Notes: generated by a model from the letters alone, not told the origin. Positions 21,146 through 30,662 are shown, counted from the first letter of the stretch. The stretch is 64,000 bases of DNA from Aliivibrio salmonicida LFI1238 (GCF_000196495.1 NC_011312.1:1798001-1862000); one strand, 5' to 3'. Translations and numbers: made by a program.

Positions 21146-23290
21146 ATTGGTGCCTGTAACATCAATAGTAACCACTTGAGTTGCTTGAGCACCGCTGCCA
21201 TCAGTAACAATAATTGTAAATGTATCCGTTTCAGTTTGGCCTTGTGATAACGATTGAGTTGCAGAAAGCGTGTTATCTATTTTATAAGTCCACTTACCAT
21301 CAGCATCAACACTAATAGAACCAAATGCACCAGTATCAGGCGCCAGTACAGACCATGTTGCCGTGTCACCTAAATCAACATCCGCAGAAGATAATGATCC
21401 CGATGCTTCTTCTACTGTATCTTCAACAACGGAACCAGTACTTATTCCACCAATAATTGGGCCATTATTTGAACCCGTTATGGTTATCGTCACTTCTTGA
21501 GTATCAATTGCACCATTATTATCTGCCACTTGAACAACATAAATAACATCAATTGAATCCCCCTCACCAAGAGCAAGAAAAGCGGCGGCAGCTGAGTTTA
21601 ATCCAAAACTCCATTTACCAGTACTATCGACATTAAACGTACCTAAATCAGCATTACTGTTTGGTTCAACCGTCCATGTATGGCTATCTAATGTATCCAC
21701 ATCTTCTAAAACCAAATCACCAACAGCATCAATACTTACTTCACTCACATCCCCAGAAACCACTGATGAACTGGTTATTTCAGGCGTATCATTTGTACCT
21801 GTAACATCAACAGAAATAGTATGAGTTACAGTGCCACCTTTTCCGTCATCTACAACAATTTCAAACGTTTCCGTTTGTGTTTCTCCACTAGAAAGAGCCT
21901 GAGTCGAAACTAAGCCATTATCTAAGCTATATGTCCATTTACCAGACCCATCGATAGTGAGTGAACCGAAAACGCCCGCACCATCAGAAACGGCCCACGT
22001 AATTACATCACCCGCATCAGGATCAACGGCATCTAATTGGCCTTCAGCAGACGCAATAAGATCTTCAACAACTCGTCCTGAGCTTGTACCACTAACGACG
22101 GGATCATCATTGGTACCAGTAATCGTGATCACAACTTCTTGTTGAGCTATGCCTCCGTTACCATCATCAGCCTGAATCGTGAATGTTTCGGTTACCGTTT
22201 CTCCGGCACTTAATGCTTGGGTTTCATCACGAGAATTATCTAATGTGTATTCCCAAACACCATCATTAAGAGTTAATACACCATAAGTTGCGTTACCGCC
22301 TTCGACAATTGACCAAGTGTGGGTATCTGAAGCATCTATATCAGTAACGATTAAGGTTTCACTCACCGTTGAGTCTGCGTCTAACACATCCCCTTCAGTT
22401 AAGTTACCAGTAGAAATACCAGAAATAATAGGTTCATCATTTGTACCAACAATGATTACACTAACTTCTTGAACACTGCTTAATCCATTACTTGACGTAA
22501 CAGTGATCTCAAAAATATCAGTAATAACCTGACCATTAGCTAATGATTGAACAGAGAGTGCGTCATTATTAAGTACATACTCCCACGCCCCCGTTAACTC
22601 ATTGATAGATAATGTACCGAACTCACTCGTTGTATTGCCATTAATTGTCCATGTGTAGACTTGGCTACTTCCCGCATTAGACACAATAAGTTGCCCGCTT
22701 GCTTCAGTATCAACATCTTCAACCGTGAAGCCAGGAGTCTGCCTTGTAACATCCGGTGTTTCAGCTTGAGAGCTTGAGTCATTACCACTTAAATTATCTA
22801 TTTCATCTTGATTGTCATAAGAAAAGGCATTTGACGTCGTAAAGTTAGTGGTCGCGATCGAGGAATAGTAGGCGTAATCAATACTAACAAACCCATTGTT
22901 AGCAGAACCACCCCCTTCACCCGCAGCGGTTGCTTCTAGAATTTCAGTAGGATCTTCTCCAGATAGAATGGCGGCTTGAATCGCAGCAACATCGACATTA
23001 TCCGCCGATTGCTCTGGATCAACGTTAATAGCACCATCCACTTGCTGAACTTTTAATGGATCATTTTCTTTTGTTTCATCAAGACAACTGACGCAGTTTT
23101 TATCGATGGTAACTAATTTACCATTAATTTGAACCACGACTTTGGCATTATAAGGAGTAAACAATACTGAATCACGATCAATGTTTTGACCAACAGCTAC
23201 TTTTGTTGGTACACCGTCTTTATTCAGTGAATAAGCTTCACCTTCTATTGTTTTTATTTCTATTTGAGAAGGAATAACTGTTTCTTTCAT
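20132..23290 (-). pseudogene. Adhesin N-terminal piece (retention module plus about 8 VCBS repeats)
   Basis: This 1,052-residue open frame begins MKETVIPSQIEIKTIEG after AGGTGG, a good ribosome-binding site. Residues 1 to about 115 are a compact beta-rich, periplasmic-retention-like module (VVVQINGKLVTIDKNCVSC). TAAG at 121-124 and a glycine-rich EGGGS linker follow, then eight repeats. After GSNDG the 50-bp deletion shifts the frame, adds about 11 foreign residues (RSDRSIGCNGR) and ends the protein. The piece keeps the anchoring part but has lost the type I secretion signal, so if translated it should remain inside the cell. Confidence 0.85.
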
Positions 23291-23512
23291 GTAACCACCT
23301 AAAATCCATTTAACCGCATCAACAAATTAACTTTTACTTTAGTAGTTTAAGCATAGAATAAAAATTCACAAACACCCAAAACACTAGCTAGTTAATTTAT
23401 TGTTATAAAATTATTAACTGATAGTTTTATAACATAATTTTTTCTAAATTTAAGTATCAAATTTCTCATAATCCTTTATTCTTTACGTGTTTATTTTAAT
23501 CGAGACATCATC

Positions 23513-23863
23513 ATGAGCAAATTAACGTCAGATACTCAAGCAAACCTAGATCTTTTCATTGCTGAAACAAAAGAAACTCAACTAGTTTGGAGCCTTTATA
23601 ACGATGAAGGTTGGATTTCTGTTGAATCTACTGAATTTGAAAACGCTGAAGTAATGCCATTTTGGTCGAACAAAGAAGATGCCGCATTTCATAATGTTGA
23701 AGAATGGGCTGATTTTGAAGTCACAGAAATCCCACTAGATATCTTCGCTGAAGATTGGTTAGTGACTTTATCTGAAGATGGTGTTTTAGTTGGTACTAAC
23801 TGGAACCAACAACTTGAAGGTAAAGAAATAGAAGCGACTGAGCTTGCAAAACTATACCTTTAA
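23513..23863 (+). CDS. DUF2750-domain protein
   Basis: A 116-residue acidic, soluble protein that fits the DUF2750 family, which has no assigned function. Recognisable parts are VWSLYNDEGWISVES, a central MPFWSNKEDAAFHNVEEWADFEV and the C-terminal LSEDGVLVGTNWNQQLEG. No signal peptide or membrane segment is seen. It is a single gene divergent from the adhesin, with its own terminator at 23896. The 222-bp spacer from 23291 to 23512 must carry both promoters; it is strongly AT-rich and shows no operator that I can name. I am fairly sure of the family, not of any role. Confidence 0.8.
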   Translation: MSKLTSDTQANLDLFIAETKETQLVWSLYNDEGWISVESTEFENAEVMPFWSNKEDAAFHNVEEWADFEVTEIPLDIFAEDWLVTLSEDGVLVGTNWNQQLEGKEIEATELAKLYL

Positions 23864-23895
23864 TCTACCACTTATCATTTGATAGGTAGTAAAAA

Positions 23896-23920
23896 GGCAG
23901 TATTTATTACTGCCTTTTTT
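23896..23920 (+). terminator. Rho-independent terminator of the DUF2750 gene
   Basis: GGCAGTA / TACTGCC stem with a 5-nt loop, followed by six T. Confidence 0.9.
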
Positions 23921-23977
23921 GTGCTTACTCACTTTAGAGCACGTTATAAATTCAAAACAACCACCAATGTATATTAA

Positions 23978-25036
23978 TCATTGTTTGTCCAAAAATTTCA
24001 CCGCTTTATCTGGATAATCCGTAAATACCCCATCGACTTTCACTGTGTTATAAAACACATCTAGCATATTTTCAAAACTCGTCGCGTAAGGTGCAATACG
24101 ATCAGGTTCAGCACGGAAAGTAAATGGATGAACCACCAATCCGGCCTCTTTAGCTTGTTTCATTAATGGCTTGATAATAATGTTATCTTTGGTTGATGCA
24201 TCGTCAACTAACATTGGTTTCCAAGGACCAATTCCATCAGCGTAAGCGGCAACTTTTTTCATTCCATCCGACTTAAACATCCAATCGTAACTGTAAGGCT
24301 GTGCGAGCTCACCATTGTACGTCATAGTTTCATCCCAATCCGTATAGGCAATCAATTGAACGAGTTTCAAATCCATATTCATGGCTGGTAATAACTCATC
24401 ATTAATTCGTTTTAGCTCTATCGGATCAAAAGATTGCAGATAAATTTTGTCGTCTTTGCTGTCGTAACCGTAATCTTTTAATACTTTTAACACCGCTTTA
24501 CTGATGTCTTTCCCTTCATGCCGATGAAACCAAGGTGCTTTAATTTCAGGATAGAGGCCAATGTCATACCCTAATGTTTGATTTAATCCTTGGATCAATT
24601 CAATCTCTTCAGCGAAAGTAGGCACTGTGAAGCTCGATTTCCACATAGGAAAGCGAGCTGGGTAGCCAGCCACTTTATTCCCTTTATCATCAACGTTAAA
24701 ACCTTCTGTTACGCGTAAGCTTTTTATCTCTGCCAATGTAAAATCAATCGCATAATAACGACCATCATCACGAGCACGATCGGGGAATCGTTCAGCAACG
24801 TCAGTCACACGATCCAAATAGTGATCATGCAACATCACAAGTTGATCATCTTTAGTCATGACAACATCTTGTTCGATGTAATCCGGTTTCATCGCATAGG
24901 CAAGCGTTTTTGCTTCCAAGGTATGCTCAGGTAAGTAACCCGACGCTCCGCGATGTGCAATAACAAGAGGATCTGCGTGAGCCAATGCAGAACAAGCCAA
25001 AGTGAGAATTGAAAAAGTGAGAGCTTTACGTTTCAT
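23978..25036 (-). CDS. glpQ: Periplasmic glycerophosphodiester phosphodiesterase GlpQ
   Basis: A 352-residue enzyme that hydrolyses glycerophosphodiesters to glycerol-3-phosphate and an alcohol in the periplasm. Its signal peptide ends near ALAHA (about residue 21). The GDPD signature is clear: IAHRGASGYLPEHTLEA (catalytic H and metal-binding E), EQDVVMTKDDQLVMLHDHYLDR and LYPEIKAPWFH. The length matches E. coli GlpQ. It follows glpT on the same strand with a 123-bp spacer containing a strong hairpin, so the pair is one operon: GlpQ makes G3P and GlpT imports it. The gene is intact. Confidence 0.96.
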   Translation of the reverse strand: MKRKALTFSILTLACSALAHADPLVIAHRGASGYLPEHTLEAKTLAYAMKPDYIEQDVVMTKDDQLVMLHDHYLDRVTDVAERFPDRARDDGRYYAIDFTLAEIKSLRVTEGFNVDDKGNKVAGYPARFPMWKSSFTVPTFAEEIELIQGLNQTLGYDIGLYPEIKAPWFHRHEGKDISKAVLKVLKDYGYDSKDDKIYLQSFDPIELKRINDELLPAMNMDLKLVQLIAYTDWDETMTYNGELAQPYSYDWMFKSDGMKKVAAYADGIGPWKPMLVDDASTKDNIIIKPLMKQAKEAGLVVHPFTFRAEPDRIAPYATSFENMLDVFYNTVKVDGVFTDYPDKAVKFLDKQ

Positions 25037-25052
25037 TATTTAATCCTTTAAA

Positions 25053-25073
25053 GCCCCCTACAACGGTAGGGGG
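25053..25073. promoter_or_regulatory. GC-rich hairpin between glpT and glpQ
   Basis: CCCCCTAC (25054-25061) pairs perfectly with GTAGGGGG (25066-25073) around a 4-nt loop. No T-run follows on the transcript strand, so it is more likely an mRNA stabiliser or processing site that sets the glpT:glpQ ratio than a full terminator. Confidence 0.55.
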
Positions 25074-25159
25074 AAAGCCATTATAATTTAGTTACTGATA
25101 ATCACAGTTTGTGTATACAAAAACTAAACTCATATAACTTCATATTTATGATGTTTTGA

Positions 25160-26524
25160 TTACGATATCGTCGCTTGCTCTTTGTCTTTCGCTTTATGAT
25201 GTGCACGCTCTCCTAAGAAGGCGTAACACAAGCACATGATAGACAACACACAAGAAGCAACCAGAATCATAAAGCCACCATCCCAACCAAAGTGGTCTAC
25301 GGTATAACCTAATACAATGTTTGCGGTAACGGCACCACCAAGATAACCAAACAACCCAGTAAGGCCAGCCGCAGTACCTGCTGCTTTTTTAGGAACAAGC
25401 TCAAGTGCATAAAGGCCAATAAGCATCACAGGGCCATAAATTAAGAACCCAATAGCCACTAATGCAATCATATCAATCGTTGGATTTCCCGCAGGATTAA
25501 ACCAATAAACTAATACCGCAGCAGTTACAAGCACCATAAATAAGATGCCAGCAGGTGCACGACGTCCTTTAAATACTTTGTCTGAAATCCAACCACATAA
25601 CAATGTACCTGGGATACCAGCCCACTCATATAAGAAATACGCCCAAGATGATTTATCAACGGTGAAACCTTTCGCTTCTTTTAAATACACAGGAGCCCAA
25701 TCAAGCACACCGTAGCGAATCAGATAAACAAACGCGTTTGCAATCGCGATAGACCAAAGCAGCTTATTATTGAACACGTATTTAAAGAAAATCTCTTTTG
25801 CTGTCATCTCATTTTCATGAGACTTATCGTAATCATCTGGATAATCATTTTTGTATTCTTCAATCGCTGGTAAACCACAAGATTGAGGCGTATCACGCAA
25901 TGTAGCCCAAATGAAAACAGCAACTAACGTGGCAAAAATGGCTGGTACATAAAATGCTGAGCGCCAATCGTCGTTAAATGCCCAAAGGCCCAATAAGAAA
26001 AGAGGACCAATTAACCCGCCCCCCACATTGTGTGCAACGTTCCAAACCGAAACCAGTTCACCACGTTCTTTACGTGACCACCAATGCACCATCGTTCGAC
26101 CGCATGCAGGCCACCCCATGCCTTGAAACCAACCGTTCAAGAATAATAAAATGAACATTGCCGTAATACTGTTTGTCGCCCAAGGCATAAAACCAAAGCA
26201 GAACATAACAGCGGCAGACATCAATAAGCCCGCACTGAGAAAATATCGAGGATTAGAACGGTCAGACACACTGCCCATTAAGAACTTTGACAGCCCATAA
26301 GCAATAGATACCGCCGCTAAAGCAACACCAAGATCCCCACGGCTAAAACCTTGGTCAATCAAATAAGGCATTGCTAAACTGAAGTTCTTACGAACTAGGT
26401 AGTAACCGGCATAACCGACGAAAATACTGAGGAACAATTGCCAACGTAAGCGAGTATAGGTGCCATCTATCTGATTAGAAGCGAGGCGTGCTATATGCGC
26501 TTGGGGTTTAAATATACCAAACAT
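25160..26524 (-). CDS. glpT: Glycerol-3-phosphate:phosphate antiporter GlpT
   Basis: A 454-residue major-facilitator protein of the inner membrane that exchanges external glycerol-3-phosphate for phosphate. Similarity to E. coli GlpT runs along the whole length: YLVRKNFSLAMPYL, MGSVSDRSNPRYF, GWFQGMGWPACGRTMVHWW, RDTPQSCGLPAIEEYKNDYP, WAYFLYEWAGIPGTLLCGW and KKAAGTAAGLTGLFGY. Twelve hydrophobic segments are apparent. The ATG at 26524 (MFGIFKPQAHIARL) is chosen because ACGGAGTTAACT precedes it and the N terminus matches the family; the longer frame to 26623 runs through the regulatory region. glpQ lies downstream in the same operon. An IS66 copy sits 152 bp upstream of the start. Confidence 0.96.
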   Translation of the reverse strand: MFGIFKPQAHIARLASNQIDGTYTRLRWQLFLSIFVGYAGYYLVRKNFSLAMPYLIDQGFSRGDLGVALAAVSIAYGLSKFLMGSVSDRSNPRYFLSAGLLMSAAVMFCFGFMPWATNSITAMFILLFLNGWFQGMGWPACGRTMVHWWSRKERGELVSVWNVAHNVGGGLIGPLFLLGLWAFNDDWRSAFYVPAIFATLVAVFIWATLRDTPQSCGLPAIEEYKNDYPDDYDKSHENEMTAKEIFFKYVFNNKLLWSIAIANAFVYLIRYGVLDWAPVYLKEAKGFTVDKSSWAYFLYEWAGIPGTLLCGWISDKVFKGRRAPAGILFMVLVTAAVLVYWFNPAGNPTIDMIALVAIGFLIYGPVMLIGLYALELVPKKAAGTAAGLTGLFGYLGGAVTANIVLGYTVDHFGWDGGFMILVASCVLSIMCLCYAFLGERAHHKAKDKEQATIS

Positions 26525-26559
26525 AGTTAACTCCGTTATTATATTTGCGATGGTGAACA

Positions 26560-26652
26560 ACATAAAGCTCGAACAATCAAATAAAACATTTCGTTCGAAA
26601 GTGATGCGCATTATGATGTTCAAACGAATCTATTTCTGTGACAAATATTACA
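26560..26652 (-). promoter_or_regulatory. glpTQ control region: GlpR-like half-sites and a CRP-like site
   Basis: Upstream of glpT there are three TTCG/CGAA-containing segments resembling GlpR operators: AGCTCGAACAATC, CATTTCGTTCGAAAGTG and GATGTTCAAACGAATC. A CRP-like site TGTGACAAATATTACA lies at 26637-26652 (TGTGA-N6-TTACA). Control of glpTQ by GlpR and cAMP-CRP is known in E. coli; the sites here are read by eye. The IS66 element starts only 25 bp beyond the CRP-like site. Confidence 0.6.
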
Positions 26653-26757
26653 AATTGACTAATTAGTTTATTTAATGTAAGCGTGCGGGGAACTACACCT
26701 AACAAATAAAATTCATTATGCGTATCTTACGATCTTTCATTTAACGAGAACGTAATT

Positions 26758-27072
26758 ATGCAAAAAGATAAAAAGAGAACACCAGAGCAATGGCACGCTC
26801 TATTTGAATCTCAGCAATCTAGCAAGCTTAGTGCCGCTGAATTTTGTCGTAACCATAATATTCTGCCAAAGACATTTAGTGCACGTAAAGCACGATGGAA
26901 ACAAAAGATTAACGCTTCTACTTTCTTGAAAGTAGAAGCGTTAACATCAACTATCATCGCCACTCCACAATTACCAGATATTCAACTTTCTATCGGAAAA
27001 TTGCGATTAACATTGCCAGCTAATACTGAACCTCACTGGATAGGACTCTTATTAAAAGGGTATCAATCATGA
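26758..27072 (+). CDS. tnpA: IS66 accessory protein TnpA (copy A)
   Basis: A 104-residue protein of the TnpA class, needed for transposition but not the transposase. The N terminus (TPEQWHALFESQQSSKLSAAEFCRNHNI) is a helix-turn-helix-like DNA-binding region. Its end overlaps the tnpB start by 4 bp (ATGA). It is identical to the copy at 62051. Confidence 0.88.
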   Translation: MQKDKKRTPEQWHALFESQQSSKLSAAEFCRNHNILPKTFSARKARWKQKINASTFLKVEALTSTIIATPQLPDIQLSIGKLRLTLPANTEPHWIGLLLKGYQS

Positions 27073-27416
27073 ATGTATTTACTGATATTTCCACCATTTA
27101 TCTTCATCGTGATTTTGTCGATTTTCGCAAGGCCATTAATGGCCTTGTCGTGATTGTTGAGCAAGAAATGCAACTATCACCGTTTAGTGATGCTCTATTT
27201 ATATTTTGCAATAAGCCTCGTGATAAACTCAAAATATTGTATTGGGATAAAACAGGATTCGCTTTATGGTACAAGCGATTAGATGAAGACCGCTTCAAAT
27301 GGCCACGAAATATAAATAACGATACGTTAGCATTATCAGAGCAGCAACTGACACTGCTATTACAAGGTTTTGATATCTTAGGACATCAACCGGTACATTA
27401 TCAAACAACCCTTTAA
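27069..27416 (+). CDS. tnpB: IS66 protein TnpB (copy A)
   Basis: A 115-residue IS66 Orf2 protein. It has the family hallmarks YLHRDFVDFRKAINGLVVIVE, LFIFCNKPRDKLKILYWDKTGFALWYKRL and FKWP. It is translationally coupled to tnpA. It differs from copy B at one visible position (TDISTIY here, TDVSTIY there). Confidence 0.92.
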   Translation: MNVFTDISTIYLHRDFVDFRKAINGLVVIVEQEMQLSPFSDALFIFCNKPRDKLKILYWDKTGFALWYKRLDEDRFKWPRNINNDTLALSEQQLTLLLQGFDILGHQPVHYQTTL

Positions 27417-27487
27417 ATAGTTGATTCTCAGTCAAGAATAGGAGGCAACCGATTGATTACCTGTATTATCGTTATATAGTCATCTAC

Positions 27488-28974
27488 ATGACTGATAAAA
27501 TAAAACCACTTCCTGATACCATTGACGAGCTGAAAGCACTTGTGCTTCAGCTTGAAAATAAATATAACCGTCTTCTAGAGCAATTTCGGCTGGCTCAACA
27601 TCAGCGCTTTGGTAAAAGCAGTGAATCTGACTCGACTCAATTTGATTTATTCAATGAAACAGAAGAAGAAATCATCATTGAAAATGATGACACACAAACG
27701 ATTACCTACACTCGTCAAAAGCCAAAACGCCAACGCTTACCTGAAGACTTACCGCGTACTGTTATTATCCACGACATAAAAGATAAAACTTGTAAGTGTT
27801 GCGGTCTAGAGATGCATGCGATGGGTAAAGACATCAGTGAAAAGTTGGAATTTGTACCAGCTAAAGTGGAAGTTATTCAACATGTTCGTCCTAAATATGC
27901 TTGCCGAAATTGTGAAAAAAACAATACTTCAGTAGACATTAAACAAGCCCCAATGCCAGCGTCACCAATCCCTAAAGGGATTGCGACCGCAAGTTTACTT
28001 GCTCAAATTATTACGGCTAAATTTCAATACAGTCTTCCACTTTATCGTCAAGAAACGTTATTTCAGCAATGGGGTATCATTATTGGACGGCGAACGATGG
28101 CGGATTGGTTAATAAAATGCTCGGTACTATTTACCCCTCTTAATAACGAGTTACATCGTATTTTGCTTGAACAACCCACTCTGCATTGTGATGAAACAAC
28201 GGTAAATGTGTTGGATGTTGAAAAAGCAAAATGTTATATGTGGGTCTACTGCTCTGGCTATGATTCTCCAGGCTCTGGTGTTTTGCCTGGAATTGTACTT
28301 TATGATTATCAATCTAGCAGGCATGGCTACCATCCAGTTAACTTTTTAAAAGGTTATAACGGGTATTTACATACCGATGGTTACCAAGGTTAGAACAAAC
28401 TGAAGCGATTTTAGTTGGCTGTTGGGCACACGCACGTCGACGATTTATTGAGGCTCAACGTGTTCAAGTAAAAGGGAAAACAGGGAGTGCAGATTGGGTA
28501 TTGAGTAAAATCCAAAAGCTATACCGGATCGAATCGTTATTAAAAGAGGCTTCCCCTGAAGCCAAGTATGTTGCTAGGCAGACAGAAGCCCGCGATTTAC
28601 TTAAAGAGCTCCGTGATTGGCTTGATAGCGCAGTTAGTCGAGTATCACCTAAAACAAAATTAGGTGAGGCGATTAGCTATACATTAAATCAATGGGATAA
28701 ATTAGTTCGTTATATTGATGATGGATTGTTATCTATTGATAACAATCGAGCAGAGCGAGCGGTTAAACCGTTTGTTATCGGCCGGAAAAACTGGTTATTT
28801 TCGGGTTCAACGGCTGGTGCAGATTCAAGTGCAATGCTTTACAGCATTGTAGAAACAGCAAAGGCAAACGGATTAATCCCTTACGATTATATTAGGTATT
28901 GTCTAGATCGTTTATGTGTTGGATCGCCAGATATCGATTCACTTTTACCTTGGAATGTAAAAGACAAGGTGTAG
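27488..28974 (+). pseudogene. tnpC: IS66 transposase TnpC, inactivated by a 1-bp deletion (copy A)
   Basis: The frame from 27488 encodes the zinc-finger region (CKCCG...CRNCEK) and the first two catalytic acids (LHCDETTVNV and YLHTDGYQG). It stops at TAG (28391-28393). Copy B reads GGTTATGAAC where this copy reads GGTTAGAAC, so one T is missing after 28392. The rest (28394-28974), including the segment DNNRAERAVKPF with the third catalytic acid E, is still present in another frame. Without the third acidic residue this copy cannot move on its own, but copy B could act on its ends. Confidence 0.93.
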
Positions 28975-28990
28975 TTCCCCGCACGCTTAC

Positions 28991-29419
28991 CTAGCATTAC
29001 TTGTCACCACCTCATTCAGTACCGTTGCACAGACGGATGGATTCAGTATTAAATATAAAAATATAGATACTCATTACGGTACAAGAACAAAGCTCTTTGT
29101 GACTTCTCATTTTGATGATGTTGTGATTAATAAAGTTGAAGTTAATCGAGGTAATTGTTCTTTAGCTTGGCCTAAAACCCCCACAGTTAAAGTAAAGAAA
29201 GATAAATACAGTCAATCGGATGATTTACTAAATAATCTCAGTAACCCTGATTTCAATCCGAACAAGAGCAACGCTAAGGCTCAAGGAACAACATAGCATC
29301 CTTATGAGCCTGTTAGGTTAGCGTTCGGACAAACAACAGGCTACGTAGCTACCAGCGTCTGTAACGTCATTGAAATTACTATTTCATCCAGTGAAGGGGA
29401 TTATCGCTTTACTGATTAG
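28991..29419 (+). pseudogene. Secreted-protein gene, beheaded by IS66 and carrying an internal amber codon
   Basis: Directly after the IS66 right end an open frame encodes the tail of a signal peptide (LALLVTTSFSTVAQ) and a mature protein starting TDGFSIKYKNIDTHYG. The frame stops at TAG (29294-29296), continues in the same frame with HPYEPVRLAFGQTTGY and ends at TAG 29417-29419, just before a terminator. The TAG is best read as a mutated CAG. Two cysteines (RGNCSL and TSVCNV) lie on opposite sides of the stop and could form a disulfide. The start codon and the first part of the signal peptide are missing. The family is not recognised. Confidence 0.65.
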
Positions 29420-29428
29420 CATAAGAAA

Positions 29429-29456
29429 AGAAAGGCGGTAATGCCTTTCTTTTTTT
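29429..29456 (+). terminator. Rho-independent terminator after the secreted-protein remnant
   Basis: AGAAAGGC / GCCTTTCT stem with a GGTAAT loop, followed by six T. Confidence 0.85.
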
Positions 29457-29459
29457 ATT

Positions 29460-30080
29460 TCATTTACGACTATAGTCGAAGTTCCTACTACCGTTGCCAT
29501 AACGTTTTGTTGCCTTTTTTGCAAAATAACTTAAGCGATAGAAAAGGTCATCATACTGCGCTTTATAATTAGAGTCTGTTTTATTCAGCGTATAGGTTGC
29601 ATGATCTGGATAATAAACAGCACCGTCTATATCAATAATATGAACCCCTAATGCACTAGCCCATGCTTGCCTTATTCTTGCCGCAGTATTTCCTTCTTTC
29701 GCTGTAAAATACCCAAGATGACTGTAAACATTTCCATTAAGAAATACCACAATGTGATAGTGAGGATGATTAGAAGAGTCTTGTTCTTTTACCCATATAA
29801 ACCTAGGTGTAGATTTTCCTCTCTTCTTTTTATTTAAGTCAGCACGAATGATGGCTTTAAAAGAAGCAATAAATTTAGAAATATGGTTATTTTCAACTAC
29901 GGTATAACCTTCAGGGTAGCGTAAATCAACACGCATAGCAGAAGTTCTAGGGTACGCATTCAAAGCCAATTTAATAGTTTCATCAATTTTGATTAAATAC
30001 TTTTCATCTAATTCACCATGACCCGTTTGTACTCTCATACCTTGAAAGGTATTTATTAATTTTCCTTTGTTATTTCCCAT
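29460..30080 (-). CDS. Inovirus Gp2-like (YagK/YfjJ-type) replication protein
   Basis: A 206-residue protein of the inovirus Gp2/YagK group, found in filamentous-phage-like and P4-like satellite islands. It has an HUH-like motif in SNHPHYHIVVFLNG (about residue 105), preceded by FIWVKEQD. The C-terminal RLSYFAKKATKRYG carries the candidate tyrosines. By analogy with rolling-circle initiators it would nick the island's origin; for this protein that is inferred. It lies between the IS66 copy and the integrase and has no neighbouring phage structural genes, so it looks like the remnant of a satellite island. The start at 30080 has only a weak ribosome-binding site. Confidence 0.75.
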   Translation of the reverse strand: MGNNKGKLINTFQGMRVQTGHGELDEKYLIKIDETIKLALNAYPRTSAMRVDLRYPEGYTVVENNHISKFIASFKAIIRADLNKKKRGKSTPRFIWVKEQDSSNHPHYHIVVFLNGNVYSHLGYFTAKEGNTAARIRQAWASALGVHIIDIDGAVYYPDHATYTLNKTDSNYKAQYDDLFYRLSYFAKKATKRYGNGSRNFDYSRK

Positions 30081-30662
30081 TGTTTTTTACCTATGATTAT
30101 TTAGTTCATAGGTACAATGGTTACTGTTAATTATTGTAGTTATGATTACGATGCATTAGATAGAATAAATAAACTATATAATATTAATAACCGTAACTAT
30201 GATAACAATTAAAACTCACTCAACCATATAAACTACCTAGCTTAACCATAAATAAAAAGTGTGAAAATAACTCTGTAAAAACAATATCTCAACTAGATTT
30301 CTATTACATATTATTATTGATATTAAAAACAAGCTTAGACTCTATCCCTATACTTAACCGAGACAATGCCTGCACCTCCTGCTATTGATTCTTTAAATAT
30401 AAAACATAACAAAAAACATCTGTCTTCTTTAATAAAATTTACATTCTAACGGTAAAAAAAGAGTTCTTAAGCGATAACCATGTATTCAATCCGTATTGAT
30501 TTACCACTCATACTAAACAAAAACTTAGATTTGACCACACTAAAACCCTCAAAAAAACCTTATTTTAACTCTTTAAAACCTCTATTATCAGACGAAAATC
30601 ACAGTAATTAACTACCTAGTTACTACATAATTACTACAACAACCATTCACTGCATTAAAGTT
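30081..30662. other. AT-rich spacer of the integrated island
   Basis: 582 bp with very low GC and no open frame that I trust. Imperfectly related segments (TTGTAGTTATGATTACG and CGTAACTATGATAACAA) lie within the first 130 bp next to the Gp2-like gene and could be part of a replication origin or control region. Nothing else is recognised. Confidence 0.4.

Larger units (their letters stand above)
10075..23290 (-). pseudogene. Giant LapA-like VCBS-repeat adhesin (type I secreted), broken by one nonsense codon and one 50-bp deletion
   Basis: Read as one gene this spans 13.2 kb, about 4,405 codons. In order: an N-terminal retention-type module (residues 1 to about 190) with a LapG-like dialanine site TAAG (121-124); about 36 tandem VCBS/cadherin-like modules of 95-115 residues, each with VxED, WTYTLDN and ending TITGTNDxP; and a C terminus with RTX-like glycine/aspartate motifs (ASGQNDILTGGAGDDMF) and a type I secretion tail ending FDDFNAFKVD. 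This architecture is known from LapA-type biofilm adhesins, held in the outer membrane and released by LapG under c-di-GMP control. Two lesions break it: TAG at 16138-16140, in frame, where a CAG is expected, and a 50-bp deletion at 20167-20171 that shifts the frame. No lapBCE, lapD or lapG gene is in the window. Confidence 0.9.
26677..28990 (+). mobile_element. IS66-family insertion sequence, copy A (2,314 bp, defective)
   Basis: Its ends are perfect inverted repeats starting GTAAGCGTGCGGGGAACTAC. It encodes TnpA, TnpB and a frameshifted TnpC. IS66 elements normally make 8-bp target repeats, but the flanks differ here: TATTTAAT on the left and CTAGCATT on the right. So the present flanks probably come from two different sites joined by a deletion or by recombination between IS66 copies. 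Copy B at 61970 is nearly identical and in the same orientation. Confidence 0.93.

Noticed and set aside
10075..23290. The regularly repeated DNA looked at first like an array of repeats (CRISPR-like or satellite).
   Set aside because: The period (about 290-345 bp) is codon-phased and the units translate into VCBS modules; there are no short identical repeats with unique spacers.
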